From the NCBI GenBank assembly GCA_033063855.1, contig CP093831.1:11594001-11658000 (forward strand): a DNA stretch of 64,000 nt, written 5' to 3'. Position numbers and translations under genes: made by a program. A model generated the notes under the pieces. The model was not told where the DNA came from. It searched no databases and saw only the letters and a program-made list of their open reading frames with translations. The DNA is from Smittia aterrima. Taxonomy: Eukaryota > Arthropoda > Insecta > Diptera > Chironomidae. This document shows, one piece after another, positions 1 through 11,000 of the stretch; positions within the stretch are counted from its first letter, which is position 1; each line of letters begins with the position of its first letter.

Positions 1-530
1 CACTTCACACAAAACTGAATAAATTCTGAAATAAGAAATATTTGACAATGATGAGGGCAATCCATCAATTCCGTTAAGAAGTCTTTCAAACTCATGACAG
101 AAAATTTCGTCGTTTTACTTCAAGTCAAGTGCTACCTCGAGGTGTGAACACTTTTTGATGTACGACAAGACATTGTCATTTCTATGTAATATTGATCGTC
201 ACTTCTAACTTAGAAGTTCTAAGAAGAGATATTTTTCCTTTTTATTACTAATTAATTATTAGTTTTCTGTTATCTTTCGTCTTTGAAAGCTCGTATTGAT
301 CCATCACAAAAGCTTTATCAGTAAAACTTTTTAATAGTTTTGAGAACGCTTTTGGCTTTCACCGCTGGCAGGAAGTTTGAGTCATTTTTCATGTGAAAGT
401 AGATTTTCTATCCAAAAAGCTCAACAAATATATTTTTAAAATAAAATGCGAAAGACGCCAGGAGTTTCCAATAAATTTAATAAAACGTTTTATTTTGTCA
501 ACTGAGTTTTTAATAGACACAATTTTGCAC
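1..530. repeat. Tandem-duplicated 5' flank of an ionotropic receptor gene (left copy)
   Basis: This stretch closely matches 2534-4165 once the two transposons in that interval are removed, and its end also matches 8050-8200. In the right copy this sequence lies immediately upstream of the receptor start at 2516 (minus strand). By analogy, another receptor paralogue should begin about 15-20 bases left of base 1. No coding exon is visible in 1-509. Homology ends near 516, next to the stop codon of the receptor at 510-2516, so a duplication breakpoint lies there. Confidence 0.8.
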
Positions 531-2516
531 TCGGAAAAAAGCTCGAAGAATGAATGTGAACAAGATGTAATCTTTCAAAGTGATCAACCATTCCAATACA
601 AAAGCGACAAATATAAAAGTTAAGCTTGTCGACCAGATAACAAATCCAGGTTCAAGCTTTTTCATGTTCAACACACTCGGTCCTTCAATTACCAAATTTT
701 TCAACCTGTGCTTTCGTATTTCTTCCTTCAGCACCACTTCTAACTCATACTGGATGATTCCAGCTGTGAAAAGCTGCTGAGACTTTAAATCGTAGATGCC
801 GAAAATGAAGTGATGACCTGCAAACATCAATCCACACGTTTTAGTGTAGAGAACTTCTTTCCTCAATCGTTTTCCAAATTGTCCTTTCAATCTTTTTTCC
901 ATTGCTGCTTCATGGAAAAGATCCGACTGAATGACTCCTTTAAAATCCTCGTTAACAATCTTTGCATGGAGTTCGGGATTATTATATGAATAGAGTCGGT
1001 TAATGTTTCCCCTAAAAATTAGTTTATTTGTTTTGTTAAATTCTTAACGAGAATCCTTGTAAATATTAATTTATTAAGAAATATTCTTTACCTTCTTGTT
1101 ATTTCAGAATCCGGGTATCTGTCGGCGAACGAATTTTCCATGTAGAAAGTTAAGTTTTTTGCGATCATCTCCTCGACTGTTTGTATTTCTGGCTTTGCGA
1201 CATCTTTCTGCATGAATTCGTACATTTTGCCTTGCCACGCAGTTCTGATGATCAAACAGAACAAAATGAACAACATCGTCAAATATCTCGCAAAGTTTCT
1301 TTGAGGCAAAATAGCTTGCGGTATCCCGAAGAAGATCTGAACGACATTCAGCGATGGTGTCGTAACGTTTGAGCCAATGACGAAATCTCTTATCGATCGT
1401 TTCACAAAATACAAAATTAAAATTGTCAGAAATGCAGCAAGGAACGTTGATGCGATCAAAGCCCAAGTGAAGAAGTCAAAGGGCATCACGAGCTTTTCGT
1501 ATTCAGAATACAATCCGCTTGGAGGAACTGCCAGCTTCTGATCCAAATACTCAACAGGCCAAGTGATGAAGCTCTGTCCTTCATTCTCAGATGGTTTGCC
1601 TGCTAACTTTGATCTAATGAGAATAATTATTAGTCTTGGAAGGATAAAATAGATTTTTTTTTTACAATTTAAAACTTTTGTCCCAAACGTCGTAACATCC
1701 TCTCATAATCAAGATATCTTTGCTTAGTTCCATAAATCCTTTATCCCATTCAAGGGGTTTGATGCGATAGTTTAGGTGTTTGCTCAATAATTCTGGGAGT
1801 TTAGAGTCAAAGTTAATTATCCTCAGCTCGCAGTTGTGAAAGTTTTTTGTTTTTTCTAAAACGAATTTATCGTTTTCCCATTCTTTTGTGAGTTTGTTGA
1901 ATCTGTTGATTTCTGTTAAGTGCAGCTGACCACATTTTTTGTCCGAATACCAAAGGAAAGTCGTAAGAGTTACGAATCTTGAGTCATCAATTAGAAAGTA
2001 TTCGTATTGGATGATGTCCTCAAAATCCCTTCGTACATAACAAAATTTAGAATTCAAATCGACAGTACATGAGTGGACAGCTTGACCATGCCTTCTCGAA
2101 ACATCTTCTACTAAACTTTCGATATCTTTGATGGTGCCTCCCTGATAGTAAACAAAAAGTTGAAGCGGTTTGTAGTATTCGTTTGTTAGAACAAGTTTTT
2201 GGTTGAAATCGCGAAGCTTTTCAAATGAATCGAAAGTCAGGAAAGCTGAGGAGTTGAGATAAATTTTCTTGCTGTCGATCTCAAGGTTGAGCAGCGTGAA
2301 AGGCATTCCCTTCTCGTTCAATCTTTTAAGCATCAGCCACGTCATCGTTTCTCAGTCGACGCCATAATTGTTGATGAACATTCGTGTTTCCAAATGAAAT
2401 AAATGTTTCGTGACATTTTCAAAAGCCAAGACCAGTAAATCCTCGTTTTGGATGATTTTGATTGGAATTTGGCAAACAACAGTCGTAATCCAAAATATGA
2501 AAGCCAATGATTTCAT
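510..2516 (-). CDS. Divergent ionotropic receptor (IR), interrupted by one in-frame TGA
   Basis: Three exons join in phase: 2516-1666, 1613-1092 and 1011-510. They give about 624 codons, a usual length for insect IRs, which are chemosensory ligand-gated channels derived from ionotropic glutamate receptors. The start ATG at 2516 begins a hydrophobic signal peptide (MKSLAFIFWITTVVCQ). An N-terminal domain follows, then the IR-type layout: a first membrane segment (WALIASTFLAAFLTILIL) after a conserved MPFD stretch, a second segment around FARYLTMLFILFCLIIR, the ligand-binding S2 half, and a third segment (VIWSTSLTFIFVAFVLEW) close to the C-terminus. Codon 55 is TGA (2352-2354), followed in the same frame by 570 codons of intact IR sequence. 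It may be a young pseudogene, a read-through gene or an assembly error. It sits in a tandem IR duplication. A minus-strand AATAAA lies near 490. IR family is confident; the subfamily was not resolved. Confidence 0.82.
2352..2354 (-). other. In-frame TGA stop codon inside the ionotropic receptor
   Basis: On the minus strand the reading frame ...NNYGVD is followed by TGA and then continues in the same frame as ETMTWLMLKRL. No short GT-AG intron removes it. The next base after the stop is G. The rest of the gene has no other frame damage. Confidence 0.9.
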
Positions 2517-2849
2517 TTTAACCTCTCTGATCAACACTTCACACAAAACTTTATAAATTCTGAAATAAGAAATATTTGACAATGATGAGGGTAATCCGTC
2601 AATTCTGTTAAAAAGTCTTTTCAAACTATTGATAGAAATTTTCGTCGTTTTACTTGAAGTCAAATGCTGCCTCGAGGTGTGAACACTTTTGGATGTACGA
2701 CAAGACATTGTCATTTCCATGTAATATTGATCGTCACTTCTAACTTAGAAGTTCTAAGAAGAGATATTTTTTTCTTTTTATTACTAATTAATTATTAGTT
2801 TTCTGTTATCTTTCGTCGTTGAAAGTTCGTATTGATACATCACAAAAGC

Positions 2850-2987
2850 GGTTAAAGACAAGGACGTGGGTCACATTTGAATTTAACTGTCAAATTTTCC
2901 CTTTACCGAACAAATTCGATACGTTACGTACGTTACGTATGTTTTTTTGTATGGGAAAAAAATGTGACCCACGTCTTTGTCTAGAGC
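2850..2987. mobile_element. 138-bp MITE with terminal inverted repeats
   Basis: The ends are imperfect inverted repeats of about 28 bp sharing the core GACAA(G/A)GACGTGGGTCACATTT. The insert is flanked by a 9-bp direct repeat CACAAAAGC (2841-2849 and 2988-2996). The duplicated flank at 305-313 carries a single CACAAAAGC and no insert, which gives a clean empty site. A 9-bp duplication is typical of Mutator-like elements, but without a transposase the superfamily stays tentative. No coding capacity. Confidence 0.88.
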
Positions 2988-3142
2988 CACAAAAGCTTTA
3001 TCAGTAAAACTTTTTAATAGTTTTGAGAACGCTTTTGGCTTTCACCGCTGGCAGAAAGTTTGAGTCATTTTTTAGGTGAAAGTGAGAATAACCATTCCGT
3101 AAAATATCTTCTTTAAGTTTTTTATTCAAAAAGCTCAACAAA

Positions 3143-4052
3143 CAGTGTGGAGGTACCGGTACCTTTTGGGTATTTTTGCTGGTACTATAATACCTCGACA
3201 ATACCTAAAAGGTATTCTTGCTGGTACTTGAATACCTTGACAATACCTAAAAAGGTACTTATGCTGATACTATAATACCTCAAGAGTACCCGAAAAGGTA
3301 TTTATGCTGGTACTTGAATACCTCAAGAGTACCCGAAAAGGTACTTTTGCTGGTACTTGAATACCTCGTAAAATACCATACCTTTAAAAAAGTACCTTAA
3401 ATTTTTAACGAATTTTTTTTTCTGTTTCAAATAAATTCCCACATTTTGAGAACGAAAAGAGTTAGCGGTGTGAAGTCTTTTGCAAATAGTTTCAGAACAA
3501 TGTGGACAATATTTCTGGATACCAGGATTGGGTTTATTTGATCTACAAAAGAACGTCACGACGTTTAAGTTTGATTTTTATGAATTTTGCTTCTGTAAAT
3601 GTTGTGCCCGTCATATCAGGATCCAATGGACCCGATCTTGGTACCCAGAAATATTGTCCTCATTGTTCTGAAACTATTTGCAAAAGACTTCAAACCGCTA
3701 ACTCGTTCCGTTCTCAAAATGTGGAAATTTATTTGAAACAGGATTTGAAAATTTAAGTGAAAAAGTATTTTACGAGGTATTCAAGTACCAGCCAAAATAC
3801 TTTTTCGGGTATTCTTGAGGTATTCAAGTACCAGCATAAGTACCTTTTCGGGTACTCTTGAGGTATTATAGTACCAGCATAAGTACCTTTTTAGGTATTG
3901 TCAAGGTATTCAAGTACCAGGAAGAATACCTTTTAGGTATTGTCGAGGTATTATAGTACCTCAAAAAGTACCTGACCAGGTATTCTCGAGGTATTATGAC
4001 TCCTCCTAGGTACTTGGTACGTACTAATACAATACCGAGTACCTCCACACTG
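3143..4052. mobile_element. hAT-like foldback (long inverted repeat) element, 910 bp
   Basis: Two arms of roughly 400-430 bp (3143-3543 and 3620-4052) are inverted copies of each other, separated by about 76 bp. The ends read CAGTGTGGAGGTAC and its complement. An 8-bp target duplication TCAACAAA flanks the insert (3135-3142 and 4053-4060). Empty sites exist at 421-428 and, with one substitution, at 8097-8104. The CAGTG end and 8-bp duplication fit hAT elements. Each arm contains about five 43-bp tandem units rich in GGTAC/GTACC, and an inner segment of about 120 bp around AATATTTCTGG. No transposase was found, so it is non-autonomous. Short open frames here are artefacts. Confidence 0.9.
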
Positions 4053-4403
4053 TCAACAAATATACTTTTTAAAAAAAAATACGATCAACGTCAGGAATTT
4101 GCAAAAAAATTAATAAAACGTTTTATTTTGTCAATTGAGTTTTAATAGAAACTTTTTATTAAAGTGTCTGAAAAAAGTTCACTTGGTGTCACAGTGAGTC
4201 ATGGAAGATAAAGCTTAAAAGAAGAACAAACCGCTTAAGCATCTTAAAAATTCTCAGAAATTGAATTATCAATTGAAAGAGTTTGCGATGATCACAGCGT
4301 GATCTTATTATTTGATAATAAAAACAGTTCAGATGTGAATTTTGTCAAAGGAACATCGCAAAATCCGAAAGTTCAAAGTTTTATTTTAAATCAGTTATTA
4401 GAC

Positions 4404-6986
4404 ATGAAGAGAAAAGAATTTGTTTTCACGATTTTATTAGTTTTGATTATCCACTGCGAGAGTAAAAACAATTTCCAATTTCCATGTTCCACGCCGAAAT
4501 GTAAAGAAGAAGCTGAAAATCTTAATTCAAAACTCGGGGGAAAGTCTTTTGATCCGTGTGATGATTTCTATAGCTTCGCTTGCGGTGATTTCTCAGAAGT
4601 GGTTGATAATGCAGATGAATTGCCATATGCAAGCGAATTTGAATTGATAGAAGTGGAAATGTTGGATCAACTCACTGAAGCTCTGAAAAGTCCGTTAACA
4701 TCTAAACCTCCGTTTGATATCATAAATAAACTTTACTCCGCTTGTACGAATGATGGTGAGAAATATTTTCTCTAATTCGAAAACAAAAAATGATCATAAA
4801 TCATTTTAGTTTGGCGTGAAGCGTTTGGTCTCGAGCCTGCAAAGGAGATCATTGAGTCATTGGGAGGATGGCCAATGGTCGCAGAGCGTAAATGGAATGG
4901 AGTCAAATGGCCCTGGCAGAAAGTTATATCAAAATTGGACAATCTCGAAATATCTTCGGAACATTTTTTTAAAATTGCAATTTATGTTGACATCAAAAAC
5001 TTAAAAAAGCGAAGTTTCTATGTTCGTGATCATTTCTATTTTGAATTTTTGTAAACATTTTTTTTATCAGGCAAGTCAAGGAAAACTTGGACTCGATCAA
5101 GACTTACTATTGGAAGGTTTAGACAACCCAAAGGTGATCGCTTATTATAATTTTCAAGTTAATGCTGCAGTTTTGTTTGGTGCTAAACGTGTCCGCGCGG
5201 AACTTGAGGCAAAGGAAGTTTTAGAATTTGAGATGGAACTCGCAAAGGTTCGTTTCTCGGAAAAACATTTTTTAGAATAACAATTTAGTCCAAATATTGA
5301 TTAAATTTATTTCAGTTTTTGACTTCACCAAATGAATCTAAAAACCTTACATCAAATTATATTCACATGACTATAATTGAATGGCAGCAATTGTTTCCGA
5401 TTTACGATTGGGTGAGGAAGCGAAAAGTTTCTCGTCAATGTCATTAACAACTTTTTCGCTAGGTTGAATTTTTAAACAATTTGTATCATTTCAATCCGAA
5501 AGTTACAGAAAAGGAGACGGTTATAGTGTCGACCTTAAAATATTTTAAGCCAGCTTATGATTTGCTAATGAGGACTCCAAATCGGTAAATATTGATAAAA
5601 TTCAACTGAATTGGTTAACAATTTTTCTTTGATTTAATTCGAACAGCGTCATCGTTAATTATTTGATTTGGCAAGAAGTTTTAACTTACTCAACTATCCT
5701 GAATAAGAAAATGGAAGACCTTTACTTTCAATTTGCCGAAGAGCTTTCAGGGACCAACAAATTTCTGGGCCGGCCAAATCGTTGCTCCAAATTAATTTTT
5801 GATCATTTGCCTATCGCGATGAGCTCTTTGTATGTCAGAAAATATATGAGTAAGGAGACAAAGCAAGCTGTTAATGAAATGTTTGAGTCAATAAGAAAAG
5901 AATTTATAATTACTCTGGAAACTGCGGATTGGATGGATAGGAAGACCAAATCCAGAGCTTTGAAGAAAGCTAAAAACATTGAAGTAATTATTGGATATCC
6001 CGATGAAATCTTAGACAACTCTAAGATTATCGAATATTATAAAGGCTTGAAAATTCATAAAAAGAAATATTTTGATTCGATGCGGAATATTGACAAGTTC
6101 AACAGAAGAAAAATGTTTAATAGTTTGCGGAACCCAGCTAACAGAAACGACTGGGAAATGCATTCAGCATTAGGACTTGTTCGTGCTTATCACATGCCAG
6201 TCGGCAATAGCATCCGTAAGGATTTCAATGATCGTTCAATGATAATCCAAAGAATAAACATTTTAAATTATTTTAGATCTCAGCGCTGGCATGTTGCAGA
6301 AACATTTCTTCTCCATCGATCGTCCTAATTACATGAACTATGGAGGCATCGGTTTTACTATTGGACATGAGTTAGCTCATGGTAAGCATTAATCTTACAT
6401 TTAATTTCGATTCTAAATTAGAATTATTTTTTAATAACAAGGTTTCTGTGGAGATGGTCATATGTTTGACTTTGAGGGAAATTTCGTTGATTCTTGGTGG
6501 GAAGAAGAAACGAAAGTCGCTTACGAAAAGAAAGCTCAATGCATCATCGATCAATACGGAAACTTCACGGATCCAATTGTCAATCTCCCTTTGAATGGAT
6601 TCAACACACAAGAAGAGAATATCGCAGACGCTGCTGCCTTTAAACTTGCTTATCTCGCGTACACGAAGTTTGTTGCAAAGAACGGCGTTGAGGCAAAACT
6701 TTCAACACTTCCCTATTCACAAAACCAAATTTTTTGGATAACAGCCGCACAAACGCATTGTTCCGTTTACCAACCAGGTTTGATTATGTTTTCAAAGTTT
6801 GCAAATTGTACGATTTTAATTTCTATTGTTTCAGATGTTTTGAAGAAACATATTCTCGAAGAAGTTCATTCTCCGGACCGATTTCGTGTTCTTGGCCCTT
6901 TTAGTAATTCCAAAGAGTTTGCAGCCGATTTTAATTGCTCACCTGATTCTAAAATGAATGTGAAGTCAAAATGTGAATTTTGGTGA
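4404..6986 (+). CDS. Secreted neprilysin-like M13 zinc metallopeptidase, copy 1
   Basis: Nine exons join in phase: 4404-4755, 4810-5021, 5071-5247, 5316-5411, 5463-5584, 5647-6215, 6277-6381, 6442-6777 and 6835-6986. They encode about 706 residues. M13 enzymes cleave peptides outside the cell or at its surface. The protein starts with a cleavable signal peptide (MKRKEFVFTILLVLIIHCES) and no membrane anchor, so it is probably secreted. The N-terminal M13 signature with DPCDDFYSFACG is present. The zinc site is intact: HELAH at 540-544 and ENIAD with E603 and D607. H668 and R674 lie in VHSPDRFRV, and the protein ends in CEFW. Spacing between these residues equals that of human neprilysin. The neprilysin Asn542 position, which contacts substrate, is Arg499 here (VRAYH). 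The 3' end converges with the cadherin fragment 58 bp away. Confidence 0.92.
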
Positions 6987-7044
6987 AATAATTTTTTTTT
7001 ATTATTAAAAAAAATCTGTCACAGCAAACAACCAAAATTTAATT

Positions 7045-7813
7045 CTAAAGTCTCGAGTATTCTCCCATCGGCATGGAACTCTCTTTTAAGTCGTCATCGG
7101 AAATAACTTCGATTCTTTCGACTAATTCATTAAAGTGCACGCCTGATTTCTTTCTTTCGACTTGGTTATCTCTGATCTGAGAGCCTTCCAGATAGGCTAT
7201 GAGTTTATCACTGAGTTTTGAGGTGTCTGATGTGCTCTCTGAAATATTTTTTTTTTAAAATTCCGTTAGTTCGATTTCAATTTATTTACCTTGAGTTACA
7301 CCATCAATTGCAATTCCTAAGATATCTGCATCAGTTTGATAAGTTTCATTTTCTGTCGTCACTTCAATCGACGGAGGAGTCGACGTTTGCTGTTCTGATT
7401 GAGCATCGTAATCTTCCTCTAGTTTCTTTATAGAGTTGGTTGAACTTCTTCTCGAATCTGGCGTTTTTCGTAACCACAAGAACCAAACCAATGGAGCTCC
7501 GATGGAAAGAAGAAGGAGCAAGCCGCCGAGAACTGAAACAGCGACAATAAATCCTGTTTGGTTGCACTCTGATCGCGAGTTGAATTGAGCAATCATAAAT
7601 GCTTCGATATCTTCCAAATCGTCTTTCAAATCGTCGATTCTCCGGTGATTTGTCTACTTTCGCTCTCCTCACTCATCGTTGGAATTGCAAAATAATTGAT
7701 CAATCGTAAGTCGCTGTTCGATTCGCTGGACAATCTCTTGATGATCGTTTCAACATTTTCAAGATTTACTTTCTCAAAATTAAACTCGACAACATTTTCT
7801 GCTCGAACCTTCA
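7045..7813 (-). pseudogene. Truncated 3' end of the cadherin-like gene (duplicate)
   Basis: Matches the last two exons of the intact gene at 11,065-23,471 on the same strand: the terminal exon 7045-7238 and part of the preceding exon, 7290-7813, with the membrane segment (GFIVAVSVLGGLLLLLSIG) and cytoplasmic tail. A net 61-bp deletion near 7630 shifts the frame just after the sequence RQITGES. Homology stops at 7813, next to the hAT-like element. With no signal peptide, ectodomain or start, it cannot encode a functional receptor. The terminal exon could still be transcribed as antisense to the neighbouring peptidase 3' region. Confidence 0.88.
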
Positions 7814-7815
7814 AG

Positions 7816-8047
7816 CAGGGTGGAGGTACTCGGTATTGTACTGGAACAATATCTAGTCAAAAATTCAAGAAACTTTTTTTAAGGTATGGTATATTACGAG
7901 GTATTCAAGTACCAGCAAAAATACCTTTTAGGTATTCTCGAGGTATTATAGTACCTTGAAAAGTACCTGACTAGGTATTCTCGAGGTATAATGACTCCTC
8001 CTAGGTACTGGGTACGTACTAATACAATACCGAGTACCTCCACACTG
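7816..8047. mobile_element. Internally deleted relative of the hAT-like foldback element at a duplication junction
   Basis: The ends read CAGGGTGGAGGTACT and AGTACCTCCACACTG, matching the 3143-4052 element. The right part reproduces its outer arm (GGTAC-rich units), while most of the other arm and the centre are missing. The flanks do not form an 8-bp target duplication: the left flank is cadherin sequence and the right flank is IR-flank sequence. It therefore marks the junction of the segmental duplication rather than a simple insertion. Confidence 0.82.
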
Positions 8048-11000
8048 GAACAATCATTCCGCAAAATATCTTCTTTAAGTTTTTTATTCAAAAAGCTCAA
8101 TAAATATACTTTTAAAAAAAATACGATCAACGTCAGGAATATGCAAGAAATTTAATAAAACGTTTTATTTTGCAATTGAGTTTTTAATGGAACTTTTTAT
8201 TAAAGTGTCTGAAAAAAGTTCACTTGGCTTCACAGTGAGTCATGAGAGATAAAGCTTAAAAGAAGAACAAACCGCTTAAGCCTCTTAAAAATTCTCAGAA
8301 ATTGAATTATCAATTGAAAAAGTTTGTGATGATCACAGCGTGATCTGATTATTTGATAATAAAAACAGTTCAGATGTGAATTTTGTCAAAGGAACATCGC
8401 AAAATCCGAAAGTTCAAAGTTTTATTTCAAATCAGTTATTAGACATGAAGAGAAGAGAATTTGTTTTCATGATTTTTTCAGTTTTGATTATCCACTGCGA
8501 GAGTAAAAGCAGATTCGAATATCCATGTTCCACGCCAAAATGTCAAGAAGAAGCTAAAAATCTTAATTCAAAACTCGGAAGAGATTTTGATCCGTGTGAT
8601 GATTTCTACAGCTTCGCTTGCGGTGATTTCTCAGAAGTGGTTGATAATGCAGACGAATTTCCATATGCAAGTGAATTTGAATTGATAGAAGTGGAAATGT
8701 TAGATCAACTCACTGAAGCTCTGAAAAGTCCGTTAACATCTAAACCTCCGTTTGATATCATAAATAAACTTTACTCCGCTTGTACGAATGATGGTGAGAA
8801 ATATTTTCTCTTATTCGATAACAAAAAAAAAGTCATAAATCATTTTAGTTTGGCGTGAAGCGTTTGGTCTCGAGCCTGCAAAGGAGATCATTGAGTCATT
8901 GGGAGGATGGCCAATGGTTGCAGAGCGTAAATGGAATGGAGTCAAATGGCCTTGGCAGAAAGTTATATCAAATTTGGAAAATCTTGAAATATCTTCGGAA
9001 CCTCTTTTTAAATTTTCAATTTATGTTGACTTCAAAAACTTAAAACGGCGTATTTTCTATGTTCGTGATCATTTCTATTTTGAATTTTTGTAAACATTTT
9101 TTTTATCAGGCAAGTCAAGGAAAACTTGGACTCGATCAAGACTTACTATTGGAAGGTTTAGACAACCCCAAGGTGATCGCTTATTATAATTTTCAAGTTA
9201 ATGCTGCAGTTTTGTTTGGTGCTAAACGTGTCCGCGCAGAACTTGAAGCAAAGGAAGTTTTAGAATTTGAGATGGAACTCGCAAAGGTTCGTTTTTCAGG
9301 AAAAACTTTTTTAGAATAACATTTTATTCCAAATTTATTTCAGTTTGTAATGTCACCAGATGAATGTAAAAATCTTACAACAAATTATATTCACATGACT
9401 ATAACTGAATGGCAGCAGTTGTTTCCGATTTACGATTGGGTTAGAGAAAGTTAAATTTTTCTCACTATTGTCATTAACAACTTTTCCGCTAGGTTGAATT
9501 TTTCAACAATTTGTATCGTTTCAATCCGAAAGTTACAGAAAAGGAGACGATCATTGTGTCAACCTTTAAATATTTCAAGCCAGCTTATGATTTGTTGATG
9601 AGGACTCCCAATCGGTAAATATTTATGAAACTCAATTGAATTGGTTAACAATTTTATCTTTACTTTTAATTCAAACAGCGTCGTCGTTAATTATTTGATT
9701 TGGCGAGAAGTTTTAGCTTACTCAACTATACTGAATAAGAAAATGGAAGACCTTTATTTTCAATTTGCCGAAGAGCTTTCAGGGACCAACAAATTTCAGG
9801 GCCGGCCAAATCGTTGTTCTAATGACATTTTTGATCATTTGCCTATCGCGACGAACTCTTTGTATGTCAGAAAATATCTGAGTAGAGGGACAAAGCAAGC
9901 TGTTAATGAAATGTTTGAGTCAATAAGAAAAGAATTTATAATTACTCTGGAAACTGCGGATTGGATGGATAGGAAGACCAAAGCAAGAGCTTTGAAGAAA
10001 GCTAAAAACATTGAAGCAATAATTGGATATCCCGACGAAATCTTAGACAACTCGAAGGTCATCGAATATTATAAAGGCTTAAAAATTCATAAAAAGAAAT
10101 ATTTTGATTCGATGCGGAATATTGACAAGTTCAACAGAAGAAAAATGTTTAATAATTTGCGAAAACCAGCTAACAGAAACGACTGGGAAATGCATTCAGG
10201 ATTAGGACTTGTTCGTGCATTTCACAGGCCAGTCAGCAATAGAATCCGTAAGGATTTCAATGATCGTTCATTGATTATCCAAAGAATAAACATTTTAAGT
10301 TGTTTTAGATCTCAGCGCTGGAATGTTGCAGAAACATTTCTTCTCCATCGATCGTCCTAATTACATGAACTATGGAGGCATCGGGTTTATTATTGGACAC
10401 GAGTTAGCTCATGGTAAGCATCAATCTTCAATTTAGTTTCGATTCTAAATTAGAATTATTTTTAAATAAAAAGGTTTCAGTGGCCATGGTCATATGTTTG
10501 ACTTTGAGGGAAATTTCGTTGATTCTTGGTGGGAAGAAGAAACGAAAGTCGCTTACGAAAAGAAAGCTCAATGCATCATCGATCAATATGGAAACTTCAC
10601 GGATCCAATAGTCAATCTCCCTTTAAATGGAGTCAACACACAAGAAGAAAATATCGCTGATGCTGCTGCCTTCAAACTTGCTTATCTCGCGTACACGAAG
10701 TTTGTTGCAAAGAACGGCGTTGAGGCTAAGCTTTCAACACTTTCCTATTCACAAAACCAAGTTTTTTGGATAACAGCCGCACAAACGCATTGTTCTGTTT
10801 ATCAACCAGGTTTGATTATGTTTTCAAAGTTTGCAAATTCTACTTTTCTAATGTTTCAGATGTTTTGAAGAAACATATTCTCGAAGAAGTTCATTCTCCG
10901 GACCGATTTCGTGTTCTTGGTCCTTTTAGTAATTCCAAAGAGTTTGCAGCCGATTTTAATTGCTCACCTGATTCTAAAATGAATGTGAAGTCAAAATGTG

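Larger units (their letters stand above)
2534..4165. repeat. Second copy of the IR 5' flank, expanded by two transposon insertions
   Basis: It corresponds to 1-530. The only large differences are the inserted MITE (2850-2987 plus its target duplication) and the foldback element (3143-4052 plus its target duplication). A third, shorter copy of the distal part lies at 8050-8200. Confidence 0.8.
4053..7813. repeat. Segmental duplication, left copy (peptidase gene plus cadherin 3' end)
   Basis: Collinear with 8048-11,880: the same flank, the same nine-exon M13 gene and the same two 3' exons of the cadherin-like gene, with high nucleotide identity including introns. The left copy ends abruptly inside the cadherin gene, two bases before the transposon end at 7816. 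It also carries a net 61-bp deletion relative to the right copy near 7630. Confidence 0.9.

Noticed and set aside
2340..2360. Micro-intron removing the TGA in the ionotropic receptor
   Set aside because: The only GT...AG pair close by would be about 10 bases long, far below any functional intron.
3323..3756. Open frames of 78-84 codons inside the foldback element
   Set aside because: They lie in inverted arms, are partly copies of each other and show no transposase features; shadow frames of the repeat.
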